A stretch of 64,000 nucleotides of DNA. Origin: Bacteroidales bacterium (GTDB taxonomy: Bacteria; Bacteroidota; Bacteroidia; Bacteroidales; GCA-2711565). The position numbers and the translations under genes were made by a program. The stretch spans positions 1-64,000 of the forward strand of contig JANQLW010000031.1 in assembly GCA_028280405.1 (NCBI GenBank), written 5' to 3'. Under the pieces are notes generated by a model that was given only the letters and a program-made list of their open reading frames with translations, made no database searches and was not told where the DNA came from. Shown in pieces: positions 8,734 through 16,936 of the stretch (its first letter is position 1; each line of letters opens with the position of its first letter).

Positions 8734-9501
8734 TTGAAAAAGAAATTAAGCATATTCATCATTATTTTAGCTTGCTTTACACTATCGGCAAATACTGTTT
8801 ATTCCCAGCATTTTAGATATAATCTGCAACAACACGATCAAAATCCCTATCATTTTGGATTTTATGTATCGGTGAATCAAATGAATTTCAGCATTCAAAT
8901 GGACAGAACCACTATTGGGCAAATTTCCAATATTAGTTCAATTACAACCAGGCCTGATTTCACCTACAGTGAATTTATGGGAGTCATTAATAAACCAACA
9001 GTGGGTTTTACACTAGGTTTAGTTGGAAATTTAAAGATAAACGAATTGCTGGACCTAAGATTTACTCCCGGCCTCGCCTTTGGTGAACGTACACTTGATT
9101 ATACATTTAAAAGTGTTTCTATAGAAAAAGACACAGTGATGCATCACCAAATCAATATAGTTTCCACTCATGTAGATTTCCCATTCTCTGTTAAATTCAA
9201 ATCCAAAAGAGCAAAGAATTTCAGGGCTTATGTATTAGGTGGTGGTAAGTTTAGTATTGATCTGGCTTCAAGATCCGAACGAAACCAAGACAACCTAGTT
9301 CAGTTAAACAGATATGATTTTATGGCTGAATTTGGGGTAGGTTTTGATTATTATATGAGTTTTTTCAAATTCGGAATTGAACTCAAAATGTCTTATGGCT
9401 TTAATGAACTAAAACAGGAACCTGAAGTAAATGATATTTTTAACCGGGGCATCAGGTCGTTAAGATCCAAAAATTTTATGATCTCATTAACCTTTGAATA
9501 A
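8734..9501 (+). CDS. porT: PorT-like outer-membrane beta-barrel protein (type IX secretion)
   Basis: This protein of about 255 residues has an N-terminal signal sequence (KKKLSIFIIILACF then cleavage near VYSQ) and alternating amphipathic strands of an outer-membrane barrel. The stretch LRFTPGLAFGERTLDYTF is typical of PorT/SprT proteins needed for gliding motility and type IX secretion, and the position just after ubiE is a common one for porT. The open frame runs back to a TTG at 8680 inside ubiE, but those 18 residues lack signal-peptide character. I therefore prefer the TTG at 8734, directly before the Lys-rich signal; neither start is an ATG. Confidence 0.8.
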   Translation: MKKKLSIFIIILACFTLSANTVYSQHFRYNLQQHDQNPYHFGFYVSVNQMNFSIQMDRTTIGQISNISSITTRPDFTYSEFMGVINKPTVGFTLGLVGNLKINELLDLRFTPGLAFGERTLDYTFKSVSIEKDTVMHHQINIVSTHVDFPFSVKFKSKRAKNFRAYVLGGGKFSIDLASRSERNQDNLVQLNRYDFMAEFGVGFDYYMSFFKFGIELKMSYGFNELKQEPEVNDIFNRGIRSLRSKNFMISLTFE

Positions 9502-9507
9502 ATTACC

Positions 9508-10194
9508 ATGGATAAGGAAAGCAAAAAAGAATTATTCAGCACGCTTGCACATAAAGCATGTTTGAAGCAGGATGTATATCAAAATACTTACAAAACTTTT
9601 GAAATGTTTAAACAAGGCATTTCAAACCTGGCTAAAGATTTTCAAAATGAAAATATAAATGCGAAACATGAAATTCCTTTTGAGTTTCGGAAGCGGGGGG
9701 ATTTTGAAATTGAATTAAAGTTTGCAGGAGATATCCTGATTTTTGTAATGCATACGAATGTTTTTGAAATTCCACGCGATCATTTTGTCAACAAATCTTC
9801 TTACGTAAAAGAAGATAAAGAAAGAGCCTTTTGTGGAATTATAAATGTCTATAATTTTCTGGGAGATTCTTTCAAATACAATCGTGTTAATGACAGTGGT
9901 TATTTAATAGGAAGAATATTTATTAATAAAGACATGCACTACTTTATTGAAGGCAAACGGGAGCTTGGGATGATCTATACTAATTTTGTGACTTCGGTAA
10001 TGAATAATGAAGCTGCATGTACTATTGTTGAATCTGCAATTAAATACACCCTGAATTTTGACCTTCTGACACCACCTTATGATACAGTAAAGGAAGTAAG
10101 TGTTTATGAGTTTTTAAGTAATATGGGCACAATGAGTTTAAAAACGGGCAAACGCTTAGGATTTAAATTTCAAGCTGATCCGGATGTAGAGTGA
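9508..10194 (+). CDS. conserved protein of unknown function
   Basis: This 228-residue soluble protein starts 6 bp after the porT-like gene, so it probably shares its transcript. No signal peptide or membrane segment is seen. The N-terminal 60 residues are Lys- and Glu-rich and helical, and the middle is rich in alternating hydrophobic/aromatic residues. I do not recognise a family. Codon use and base composition match the flanking chromosomal genes. It ends 300 bp before tRNA-Glu. Confidence 0.75.
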   Translation: MDKESKKELFSTLAHKACLKQDVYQNTYKTFEMFKQGISNLAKDFQNENINAKHEIPFEFRKRGDFEIELKFAGDILIFVMHTNVFEIPRDHFVNKSSYVKEDKERAFCGIINVYNFLGDSFKYNRVNDSGYLIGRIFINKDMHYFIEGKRELGMIYTNFVTSVMNNEAACTIVESAIKYTLNFDLLTPPYDTVKEVSVYEFLSNMGTMSLKTGKRLGFKFQADPDVE

Positions 10195-10495
10195 AACTAA
10201 AATTTTATAAACACAGTTCAATAAAATTTTTTAGTTGATTGAAAATTATAGCTCCGTCATGCTGAAACAACCCCGATAGGCATCGGGACAACATGACCAT
10301 GACAGCCAGATAAAAATTCACAACAACTGATTATTCAAAATCACTTTAAAATGTTCAATAATTTATTGACTACAAAACCCTGTACAAAGCGGTACGAAAG
10401 AGCTTCTGGGAAAAATAAAAAAATTTAGTCAAAAAATAAAAAAAACATTTTGCAAAAATAAAAAAGGTATTATCTTTGCACACGCAAAACGCAAT
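10195..10495. other. spacer before tRNA-Glu with a small palindrome
   Basis: No gene is visible. A small palindrome CCCGAT-AGG-CATCGGG lies near 10274-10289, of a kind repeated in this genome (compare 47794-47815). The last 50 bases are A-rich and contain the tRNA-Glu promoter. Confidence 0.5.
10448..10478 (+). promoter_or_regulatory. Bacteroidota-type promoter of tRNA-Glu
   Basis: TTTTG at 10448-10452 and TATCTTTG at 10471-10478 are separated by 18 bp, matching the -33 TTTG / -7 TAnnTTTG consensus. The -7 box ends 17 bp before the tRNA 5' end, a good distance for a stable-RNA gene. Confidence 0.75.
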
Positions 10496-10569
10496 GGTCC
10501 GTTCGTCTAGTCAGGTCAGGACGCCAGGTTTTCATCCTGGTAACAGGGGTTCGAATCCCCTACGGACTA
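10496..10569 (+). tRNA. tRNA-Glu (TTC), integration target
   Basis: The cloverleaf is complete. The acceptor GGTCCGT pairs with ACGGACT, with one G-T pair and A as discriminator. The anticodon stem CCAGG/CCTGG holds loop TTTTCAT with anticodon TTC. The 3' 15 bases (10556-10570) recur at 48011 and 51869 and mark the attachment core, so this gene is the integration site for the elements to its right. It is intact in the integrated state. Confidence 0.95.
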
Positions 10570-10570
10570 C
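10556..10570 (+). repeat. attachment site (left end of element A)
   Basis: TCCCCTACGGACTAC forms the 3' end of tRNA-Glu. Identical 15-mers occur at 48011-48025 and 51869-51883. An integrase gene starts 226 bp downstream. Extending leftward, the copy at 48011 matches 18 of 20 bases. Confidence 0.88.
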
Positions 10571-10595
10571 TTAAATGCAACGAACAAAAATGCAT

Positions 10596-10634
10596 AACCC
10601 TGTAAAACGCTCTTTTACAGGGTTTTTCTTTTTT
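10596..10634 (+). terminator. terminator brought in by element A behind tRNA-Glu
   Basis: AACCCTGTAAAA (10596-10607) and TTTTACAGGGTT (10613-10624) form a perfect 12-bp stem with a 5-nt loop followed by TTTCTTTTTT. It lies 27 bp after the tRNA, inside the element, so it replaces the tRNA's original terminator, which is now at 51884. Confidence 0.88.
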
Positions 10635-10795
10635 AGGGTTGCGGTGTTTTTAGCCTCTTTTCTATATATTGCTGTTGGACTTTCGATTGGACTTAAATTT
10701 TTTAAAAAAAGTCCAATAACAACACCTCTTATCTGTTGATAATCATTGCTTTATTTTGCTCAAACTTTCGTTGAACCAATTAAACAATTTTTATC

Positions 10796-12016
10796 ATGAA
10801 ACGTCGGACTTCTTACAATTTATTATTTTTCATAAAAAGAAAAAAACTCCTTAAATCAGGAAAAGCTTCCTTATTTGTTAAGATCACTGTCAATAAAAAC
10901 AGTGTAGAATTTGTATTAAATTGCACCGTTAATCCAGACTTATGGAGCGGCGAAACCGGTGCCGCTAAGGGGAATTCTAAAGAAGCCAAATTGGTGAATA
11001 AGTTTATCAACGCTGTTAATTTCAAATTTCAATCCATCATTAACGAGATGACTATAGATGATATTGAAATCACTGCTGAAAATCTTAAAAATAAGTACTT
11101 GGGAATTGAACCAAAAAAGAAAACCATATTGGAAATATTTAATGATCACAATCAGAAGATTAAGGCTTTGATTGGTATTGATTATTCAGATGGAACTTAT
11201 AAAAAGTATAAGACATGTTATAAATATATTGAGGAGTTTATTAATCATGAGTTCAAAAAAGACGATCTAGAAATAACTAAAATTAATCATGAATTTATTT
11301 CCAATTTCGAATTCTTTTTGAAAAACAATAACGAATGTAGTCATAATACGACAATGAAATACCTTAGTAATTTTAAAAAGATAACACGAATAGCCATTAA
11401 TAATGATTGGCTGGTAAGAGATCCTTTTGCAAACCACAAACTATCATGGAAAAAAGTTGATCGCGACTTCTTATCAGAAAAGGAACTGAAAAATCTGGCA
11501 AACAAAAAAATTTCCATACATAGACTAGAAATGGTGAAAGACTGTTTTTTATTTGCATGTTATACCGGTTTAGCTCATTCAGACTTAAGCCGTTTAAAAA
11601 AAGAAAATCTCATTATTGGGCTTGATAACAAGCCTTGGATAAGCGTGAAAAGAAAAAAGACCAATATTCAAAGTAACATTCCTCTTCTCCCCTCAGCTCA
11701 AAAGATAATTGAAAAATACAAAGATCACCCGATAGTACAAGAAAAAGGAGTTTTACTGCCGGTAAACTCTAATCAAAAAATGAATGCTTATTTAAAGGAA
11801 ATTGCTGATATCTGTGGAATAAACAAATCCCTAACAAGTCATGTTGCCCGTCATACATTTGCAACTACTATCACTTTAAATAACGATGTTCCTATTGAAA
11901 CTGTTTCAAAAATGCTTGGCCACAGCTCACTTGAAATGACAAAAATATACGCTCGCTTACTTGACAAAAAAGTAAGTAAAGACATGGAAAATATCGCTAT
12001 AAAATATTCTGGATAG
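10796..12016 (+). CDS. int: tyrosine recombinase (integrase) of element A
   Basis: This 406-residue tyrosine-type site-specific recombinase has an N-terminal arm-binding part (about 1-95), a SAM-like core-binding domain (about 110-200) and a catalytic domain (about 215-395). The HxxR motif is SHVARHTFAT, the second box is MLGHSSLEMTKIYARL, and the nucleophile Tyr is in KIYARL. The first catalytic Arg region reads CYTGLAHSDLSRL, with Ala where many integrases have Arg, a substitution seen in other Bacteroidota integrases. Placement directly next to the tRNA attachment site supports its role in inserting element A. Confidence 0.93.
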   Translation: MKRRTSYNLLFFIKRKKLLKSGKASLFVKITVNKNSVEFVLNCTVNPDLWSGETGAAKGNSKEAKLVNKFINAVNFKFQSIINEMTIDDIEITAENLKNKYLGIEPKKKTILEIFNDHNQKIKALIGIDYSDGTYKKYKTCYKYIEEFINHEFKKDDLEITKINHEFISNFEFFLKNNNECSHNTTMKYLSNFKKITRIAINNDWLVRDPFANHKLSWKKVDRDFLSEKELKNLANKKISIHRLEMVKDCFLFACYTGLAHSDLSRLKKENLIIGLDNKPWISVKRKKTNIQSNIPLLPSAQKIIEKYKDHPIVQEKGVLLPVNSNQKMNAYLKEIADICGINKSLTSHVARHTFATTITLNNDVPIETVSKMLGHSSLEMTKIYARLLDKKVSKDMENIAIKYSG

Positions 12017-12021
12017 TATCT

Positions 12022-12264
12022 TTAGTCTTTTTCGCTATTATCTACCTCATAATTTTCACCTTCTGATTTTAGCATCGATATCTTCTTCAAAGCATCATTC
12101 GCGTAATTAAACTTAAAACACCAATCTCTGCAATACTTCTTAACTTTTGCATCTATATACCTGTCAAATGTGTAATCATACTTAAACATTGCATAGGTAT
12201 TATTTTCATATAAACTTATAAACAAAGAGGTTACATTTCCAGTTTTAATTGAACTAATAATCAA
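12022..12264 (-). CDS. small protein, unknown function
   Basis: This 80-residue frame starts with ATG and runs convergent to the integrase, ending 5 bp after the integrase stop. It is rich in Tyr, Lys and Asp and has a CRDWCFKF stretch. No family is recognised and no partner is evident. It could be a real accessory gene or a chance frame; the absence of any larger gene in this 295-bp gap is the only support. Confidence 0.4.
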   Translation of the reverse strand: MIISSIKTGNVTSLFISLYENNTYAMFKYDYTFDRYIDAKVKKYCRDWCFKFNYANDALKKISMLKSEGENYEVDNSEKD

Positions 12265-12311
12265 ACTTGATGCTCCCCATCAAAAAAAGTCTTACACCTA
12301 ATTAATTATCT

Positions 12312-13358
12312 ATGAGCACTTCAATAAGGCAGGAACTATTAATTTATTTTGAAATCCTGCATGGGAAATTACAGCCAACCAGATCTCACTTAAATGATCA
12401 TGATTTATTAAAGAAACTAATTGAGTATGCAAACACACAAAAATTTTCAAATGAAGAAATAATACTTAACGATTATCTGGAATTTGGGTACCGAAGCATT
12501 GAAGATTTTATTATTACCAAATGCAATACGAATGGGATCGACTACTTTACCGTGATCCCCAATAAATACTATCTGCTGGGAGATAAATTGGATAATGATA
12601 TAAAGAAACCTGCTTGCTTCAAATCAAAATCCTATCTGCAATTAATCATGGATGAATTTGAGCGTATAAAGAACAGAGCGTTTTATTTGCTAAATTTCAT
12701 TACAGATTTGGATAATCTTAAAATAATCGCAACGAAAAACTTACGAACTGCAGAGTATTTATTGAGAGAAACCTCAGCATATTGCCATTACTTATTGACT
12801 CCTGGAAATGATAATCAAACCCAAACTCTTTTTTATATAAATGATTGCCTGAAAAAGTTCCTGATAAAAGTGATCCGTTTTTACCATAGATTGTTTAATC
12901 CTTTTATTACGGAATATTATGCAAATTCAAAAAAGCTAATTAACAATATTGATCAAACAACTTATTCAGATTGTATAAAGTATATTTATCAGGATCCCGC
13001 ATCAGCTAATTTTGAAAATGTAAACTTGCTGAAAGACAATTTTACTCCTCCATACTTAAAACATCCCAAAATCAAATGGACCTTAAAAATCAATCAGCTT
13101 ACAACTCTTTTCTTTGATCTCTATGAAAAAGGATATATTGAACTGTTCAATGAAAACGATAAAAAGTCCCAAAAAGTCACACAAAACTCAGAAAGTTCAG
13201 AGACCAACATGTTATTAGTGGAATTTATACATGCTAACTTTCTGGATTCCAATGGTCACGAATTCTCAAAAGACACTCTAAGAACTTACCTAAACCCTAA
13301 CCGTCCAGACAAAAGATCAAAAAAATCTCAAAGTATCAATATTAATAAATATACATAA
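12312..13358 (+). CDS. RteC-like regulatory protein
   Basis: This 348-residue protein has the layout of the RteC family, first known as the regulator of excision of Bacteroides conjugative transposons. The most telling part is C-terminal: a block around 'KIKWTLKINQLTTLFFDLYE' followed by 'SKDTLRTYLNPNRPDKR', a pattern of aligned Ser/Thr-Leu-Arg-Thr-Leu with an Arg-Pro-Asp-Lys-Arg end that I associate with RteC proteins. The N-terminal two thirds is helical. Position after the integrase fits a role in controlling element mobility. Assignment is by pattern only. Confidence 0.6.
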   Translation: MSTSIRQELLIYFEILHGKLQPTRSHLNDHDLLKKLIEYANTQKFSNEEIILNDYLEFGYRSIEDFIITKCNTNGIDYFTVIPNKYYLLGDKLDNDIKKPACFKSKSYLQLIMDEFERIKNRAFYLLNFITDLDNLKIIATKNLRTAEYLLRETSAYCHYLLTPGNDNQTQTLFYINDCLKKFLIKVIRFYHRLFNPFITEYYANSKKLINNIDQTTYSDCIKYIYQDPASANFENVNLLKDNFTPPYLKHPKIKWTLKINQLTTLFFDLYEKGYIELFNENDKKSQKVTQNSESSETNMLLVEFIHANFLDSNGHEFSKDTLRTYLNPNRPDKRSKKSQSININKYT

Positions 13359-13439
13359 ATGACACTTTTAGGGAGATAAATCATCACACTAACAACACTT
13401 TTTTGGAGATAAAAAAATAAAAGATTAAATTGTAGACAA

Positions 13440-13592
13440 ATGAAACGTAATTTATATACTCAATTGCTTGCTTGGAAGAATGATCAAAAACGTAAACCTC
13501 TTTTATTACAAGGAGCACGTCAGGTAGGTAAAACCTATCTTGTAAATGAGTTTGGAAAAAATGAATACTTCCACTTTATGCAGTATTTTTAA
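13440..13592 (+). pseudogene. truncated DUF4143-type AAA ATPase
   Basis: An ATG-initiated frame of 50 residues matches the N-terminus of the archaeal/bacterial AAA ATPases of the DUF4143 kind, including the Walker A region LLLQGARQVGKTYLV (about 21-35). Such proteins usually have about 370-400 residues, but here the frame stops at TAA right after the first 50. Roughly 45 further bases also lack a long frame. It is a fragment left by deletion or recombination inside element A. Confidence 0.7.
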
Positions 13593-13647
13593 TCGGGAAA
13601 ATAATTCAGAAAAAGAATCCAACATCTTATTAAAGTTTAATTGAATA

Positions 13648-14400
13648 ATGAAGATTCAAATTATAAGCGACATACATTTAGAATTTGGAATAAGGGACTT
13701 TGATTTCTCACAGGCTGAATTATTAATCTTAGCTGGAGATATACATGTTGGTAAAAAGGGATTGGATTGGATTTCTGACAAAGTGAAAGATGTTCCCGTA
13801 ATTTATGTTTTAGGAAATCATGAATATTATAAAAACTCTTACCCAAAACTTTTACATAATATTAAAAAATTAGCTGAGGGAACTAATATTCATATACTGG
13901 AAAATGATTTTGTTGTAATTGAAGGAATAGCATTTCATGGGGCAACTTTGTGGACTGACTTCAAATTATTTGGTGACCCCAAAATAGCTGGATTTGAATG
14001 TGAACAGAAAATGAATGACTATCAACTAATTCGACGAGCCCCTTCCTATTCAAAATTAAGAGCAATAGATACGCATGCCATGCACAATGAATCTTTAAAG
14101 TGGTTAAACGAAAGTTTGAATGAGAGTGCTACTAAAACGAATGTAGTAGTGACACATCATGCACCGAGTCTAAATTCTATCTCCGACCGATACAAAGATG
14201 ATTTGGTTTCTGCTGGTTTTGCATCAAATTTGGATTCATTTATTTTGGAAAAACAACCAGAGATTTGGATTCATGGACACGTTCATGAATGCTTTGACTA
14301 CTATATAGGTAAGACAAGAGTTGTTTGCAATCCGACTGGGTATCCAGGAGAGACATCAAATCACTATAAAGAACATTTTATATTAGAAATCAGTGCATAA
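13648..14400 (+). CDS. calcineurin-like metallophosphoesterase
   Basis: This 250-residue metal-dependent phosphoesterase has the full motif set of the family: ISDIHLEF (6-13), LAGDIH (about 27-32), LGNHEYY (about 54-60), VVTHHAPS (about 167-174) and HGHVHE (about 209-214). These residues bind a two-metal centre. There is no signal peptide, so it acts in the cytoplasm. It begins 55 bp after the AAA fragment. A membrane protein gene starts 37 bp downstream and may be its partner. The substrate (nucleotide, nucleic acid or protein phosphate) cannot be read from the sequence. Confidence 0.9.
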   Translation: MKIQIISDIHLEFGIRDFDFSQAELLILAGDIHVGKKGLDWISDKVKDVPVIYVLGNHEYYKNSYPKLLHNIKKLAEGTNIHILENDFVVIEGIAFHGATLWTDFKLFGDPKIAGFECEQKMNDYQLIRRAPSYSKLRAIDTHAMHNESLKWLNESLNESATKTNVVVTHHAPSLNSISDRYKDDLVSAGFASNLDSFILEKQPEIWIHGHVHECFDYYIGKTRVVCNPTGYPGETSNHYKEHFILEISA

Positions 14401-14437
14401 CAAACCGTAGCACTAAAGCAACGAAAAAATAACAACA

Positions 14438-15874
14438 ATGTCACATAACATAGATTTTCGACATAAAGAATTTAAGTTTCTCAAAATTTCAAGAACCAGA
14501 CTCTTTGTAGGATTAATACTTGGAATATCCTATGCTTTTATTTTTTACTCATTCTTATATCTGATCAGAGAAATACTTCGAATGTTTTCGGTAACCAAAA
14601 TTTATGATTTATGGATTTTATCAGATAATGAAGTCAATTTTTGTAATTTATTTTTCGCTTTCATCTCTGTAATAATTGCACAATCCATGTGTTTCACATT
14701 TTGGATAGAAAGACCCAAACGCATCTTTGACAAATTTAATTACAAAAAAACAACAATTATAAATGACCAAAGAGTATTGAACTATAGTTTCTTAAGTTGG
14801 TTTTCAAGAATATCCTTTGTAATAGCAATAATGTTTTTATTTACTTATCCAGGTGGGTACTATATTTTTAAACTTTACCCCGATAGTAATTACATTTTCA
14901 TACTCATCATCATTGTCCTGTTTTTTCAAACGTGGAATGCAATCAGTTTAACATTTAAAAGAAAGAGTTTTAAATGGCTATTAGTTTCAATGATCATCGT
15001 TTCTATTCTTTCTTTTGGATTGTCAAAAATCAATCTTATAGATTACAAAGCAATAAATAAAATAATTCTTAAGAAGAATGTTTTCAATAATTATACACTT
15101 CATTTACCCGAATCAAATACTTATAAATTCCCAACTAAACTCTCACTAATTGAGACCATTTACATTGCAGAAGCAAAAAATGGAACGTTCAACTCTGGAC
15201 CAATTATTATAGCTGATAATAAGGTAATAGAGCTATATGATTTACATAAAAAAATACACGAATGGCAATTAGGGAGAAATAAATATGACGTTAAAAAAAT
15301 GCTTATTATACTTTATATGCATAAGACTACTAAAATGAGTTTTGTTAATAAGCTTAAAAATGAATTATCAAAAGCTGGTGTCTCAAAAATTGGATATGCC
15401 GTCATTCCAATTCATCGGGAATTTGATGAACGAGTTTATCAATCATCTCTGTTAAAAATGAATTTACCAAATCCGAACTTTAAATTATTTAATAGTGAAG
15501 TCGTTTTCAAAAAATTTATCAAATCAAAGAATACTATTGAAATTAAACAAGAGATAGCAGGCTATTGCATTATTAATAACACAAAAGTAGAATCAAGCAA
15601 ACTCAAACTTAAATTAAAGAAGTTAATTAATAAAAGGCGTGAAACTTTTATTGTTCTATATATTAATGATAATCAAAATGTGTCGGAATATTTAAATATT
15701 TATGTTAGTATAAAAGAAGCTTTTCGTGAAGTAAAAAATGAATATGCATTAAAAACTTACTCAAAAGAATTTGATTGGCTCAGTTATGAAAAAAGTGAAG
15801 AAATCAATAAAATCTTTAAGCTTAAGCTAATGCAAATGACAACAGAAATGATTGAAACATTAAAAAACGAATAA
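14438..15874 (+). CDS. five-helix membrane protein with ExbD-like soluble part
   Basis: This 478-residue protein has five hydrophobic segments in its first 200 residues (about 24-45, 70-93, 118-143, 151-172 and 179-196) and a soluble C-terminal part of about 270 residues. The soluble part includes 'IIIADNKVIEL' and later 'LYMHKTTKM...LSKAGVSKIGYAVIP', an order of strand and helix that recalls the periplasmic ExbD/TolR fold, perhaps twice. No named family can be assigned with confidence. It follows the phosphoesterase by 37 bp on the same strand, and the pair is followed by a strong terminator, so they look like a two-gene transcript. Confidence 0.7.
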   Translation: MSHNIDFRHKEFKFLKISRTRLFVGLILGISYAFIFYSFLYLIREILRMFSVTKIYDLWILSDNEVNFCNLFFAFISVIIAQSMCFTFWIERPKRIFDKFNYKKTTIINDQRVLNYSFLSWFSRISFVIAIMFLFTYPGGYYIFKLYPDSNYIFILIIIVLFFQTWNAISLTFKRKSFKWLLVSMIIVSILSFGLSKINLIDYKAINKIILKKNVFNNYTLHLPESNTYKFPTKLSLIETIYIAEAKNGTFNSGPIIIADNKVIELYDLHKKIHEWQLGRNKYDVKKMLIILYMHKTTKMSFVNKLKNELSKAGVSKIGYAVIPIHREFDERVYQSSLLKMNLPNPNFKLFNSEVVFKKFIKSKNTIEIKQEIAGYCIINNTKVESSKLKLKLKKLINKRRETFIVLYINDNQNVSEYLNIYVSIKEAFREVKNEYALKTYSKEFDWLSYEKSEEINKIFKLKLMQMTTEMIETLKNE

Positions 15875-15942
15875 GACCGAAAAACCTGCTACGTTTCATA
15901 ATCAAACGATCTAAACATCTCCCCTAAAATAACAATACACTA

Positions 15943-15987
15943 AAAAAGGTCTCAAGCAAATCTAAGACTTCTGTGAGACCTTTTTTT
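15943..15987 (+). terminator. intrinsic terminator after the phosphoesterase/membrane pair
   Basis: AAAAAAGGTCTCA (15943-15955) pairs with TGAGACC followed by seven T (15974-15987). The GGTCTCA core reappears several times in the next 220 bp. Confidence 0.8.
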
Positions 15988-16062
15988 AAGAGCCGTTAAA
16001 CTCTGTAAGACAGATTAAAACACATTATAAAACCTCCCCAAAACCCATCTATTTCACACAAA

Positions 16063-16100
16063 AAATCCAAAAAGTCTCAAGAAATCCAAAAGGTCTCAAT
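16063..16100 (+). repeat. tandem 19-bp repeat with GTCTCAA core
   Basis: AAATCCAAAAAGTCTCAAG (16063-16081) is followed directly by AAATCCAAAAGGTCTCAAT (16082-16100), with two differences. The shared GTCTCA word also forms the stems at 15949, 15974 and 16163-16190. These may be protein-binding sites upstream of the HTH gene. Confidence 0.65.
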
Positions 16101-16162
16101 ACAAAACCCCGGACAAAAACACACTAATCTTATTGATAACACAGACTATCAGCACTTTAATT

Positions 16163-16190
16163 AAAAAATGGTCTCACGAGACCATTTTTT
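16163..16190. promoter_or_regulatory. perfect 13-bp GGTCTC palindrome
   Basis: AAAAAATGGTCTC (16163-16175) and GAGACCATTTTTT (16178-16190) form a perfect inverted repeat with a 2-nt centre. The T-run at the end makes it look like a bidirectional terminator, while the GGTCTC repeats around it suggest an operator. It lies 78 bp before the HTH gene. Confidence 0.6.
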
Positions 16191-16268
16191 CCCTCCCGGA
16201 CTTTTTTATTAATCCTAGTATTGCTCCAAAATTCACAAAAATGGAACTATTAACAAAAATTTAAAACC

Positions 16269-16556
16269 ATGGAAGTAATCACAATCGAATCCTCCGCTTT
16301 CAAAAAACTTATGGAAAATGTCGAGGAACTTAAACAAATTGTTAGAGACAATTTTGAAAACAAAACAAATACCAATAAAACCTGGCTCAACAAACATGAA
16401 GTCTGCAAAAAACTCATGATCTCTGACCGAACCTTACAAACCTATAGAGATAAAGGAATCATTCCATACTCTCGAATCCATGGTAAAATCTACTATAAAG
16501 CTGAAGATATCCAGGCTTATTTCGATGATCACTATACGAAGTCAGTGAGACAGTAA
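16269..16556 (+). CDS. excisionase-like helix-turn-helix protein
   Basis: This 95-residue protein has a short helical N-terminus and a MerR/excisionase-type winged helix (about 40-90): WLNKHEVCKKLMISDRTLQ is the helix-turn-helix, followed by YRDKGIIPYSRIHGKIYY as the wing. This form, common on Bacteroidota mobile elements just before primase genes, works as a recombination directionality factor or a regulator of replication genes. The upstream GTCTC repeats are plausible binding sites. The 134 bp after it hold only a small palindrome (ATCCCGAAT...ATTCGGGA). Confidence 0.85.
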   Translation: MEVITIESSAFKKLMENVEELKQIVRDNFENKTNTNKTWLNKHEVCKKLMISDRTLQTYRDKGIIPYSRIHGKIYYKAEDIQAYFDDHYTKSVRQ

Positions 16557-16690
16557 TTTTAAAAGTCGCAGACGCATTAAAATTACATTGTCGAACTCTT
16601 GCCTGCCGAAACGTAGTGTAGGTAGGGATCCCGAATGCGAAGCAATTCGGGAACTGTGTCACAACTATTTAAATCAAATTCAGAATAACC

Positions 16691-16936
16691 ATGAGTCAAA
16701 ATCACGATCGCATATATAAAACATTAAGAAAGAGAGCTTACCTTTCAGCACTCCTAATTTCTTTTCGAATTCACGGTTTCCACTTAAAAACAATTCACTT
16801 AGTTGTCCGGATGGCCAATAAAAAAGAAAGCTTTATAGAATCATGTATCGAATCTAACAGGTTCTTAATTCATTCACTTCGGCAAGATAAAAAACGACTA
16901 AACGCACTACTTCAGAAATATGCCAACGAAAAATAA
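16691..16936 (+). CDS. small basic protein upstream of the primase
   Basis: This 81-residue protein is rich in Lys, Arg and His (no acidic stretch), which suggests nucleic-acid contact. Its stop overlaps the primase start by 17 bp, so translation is likely coupled. I do not recognise a family. The overlap with a confident gene in the same orientation supports it as real. Confidence 0.6.
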   Translation: MSQNHDRIYKTLRKRAYLSALLISFRIHGFHLKTIHLVVRMANKKESFIESCIESNRFLIHSLRQDKKRLNALLQKYANEK

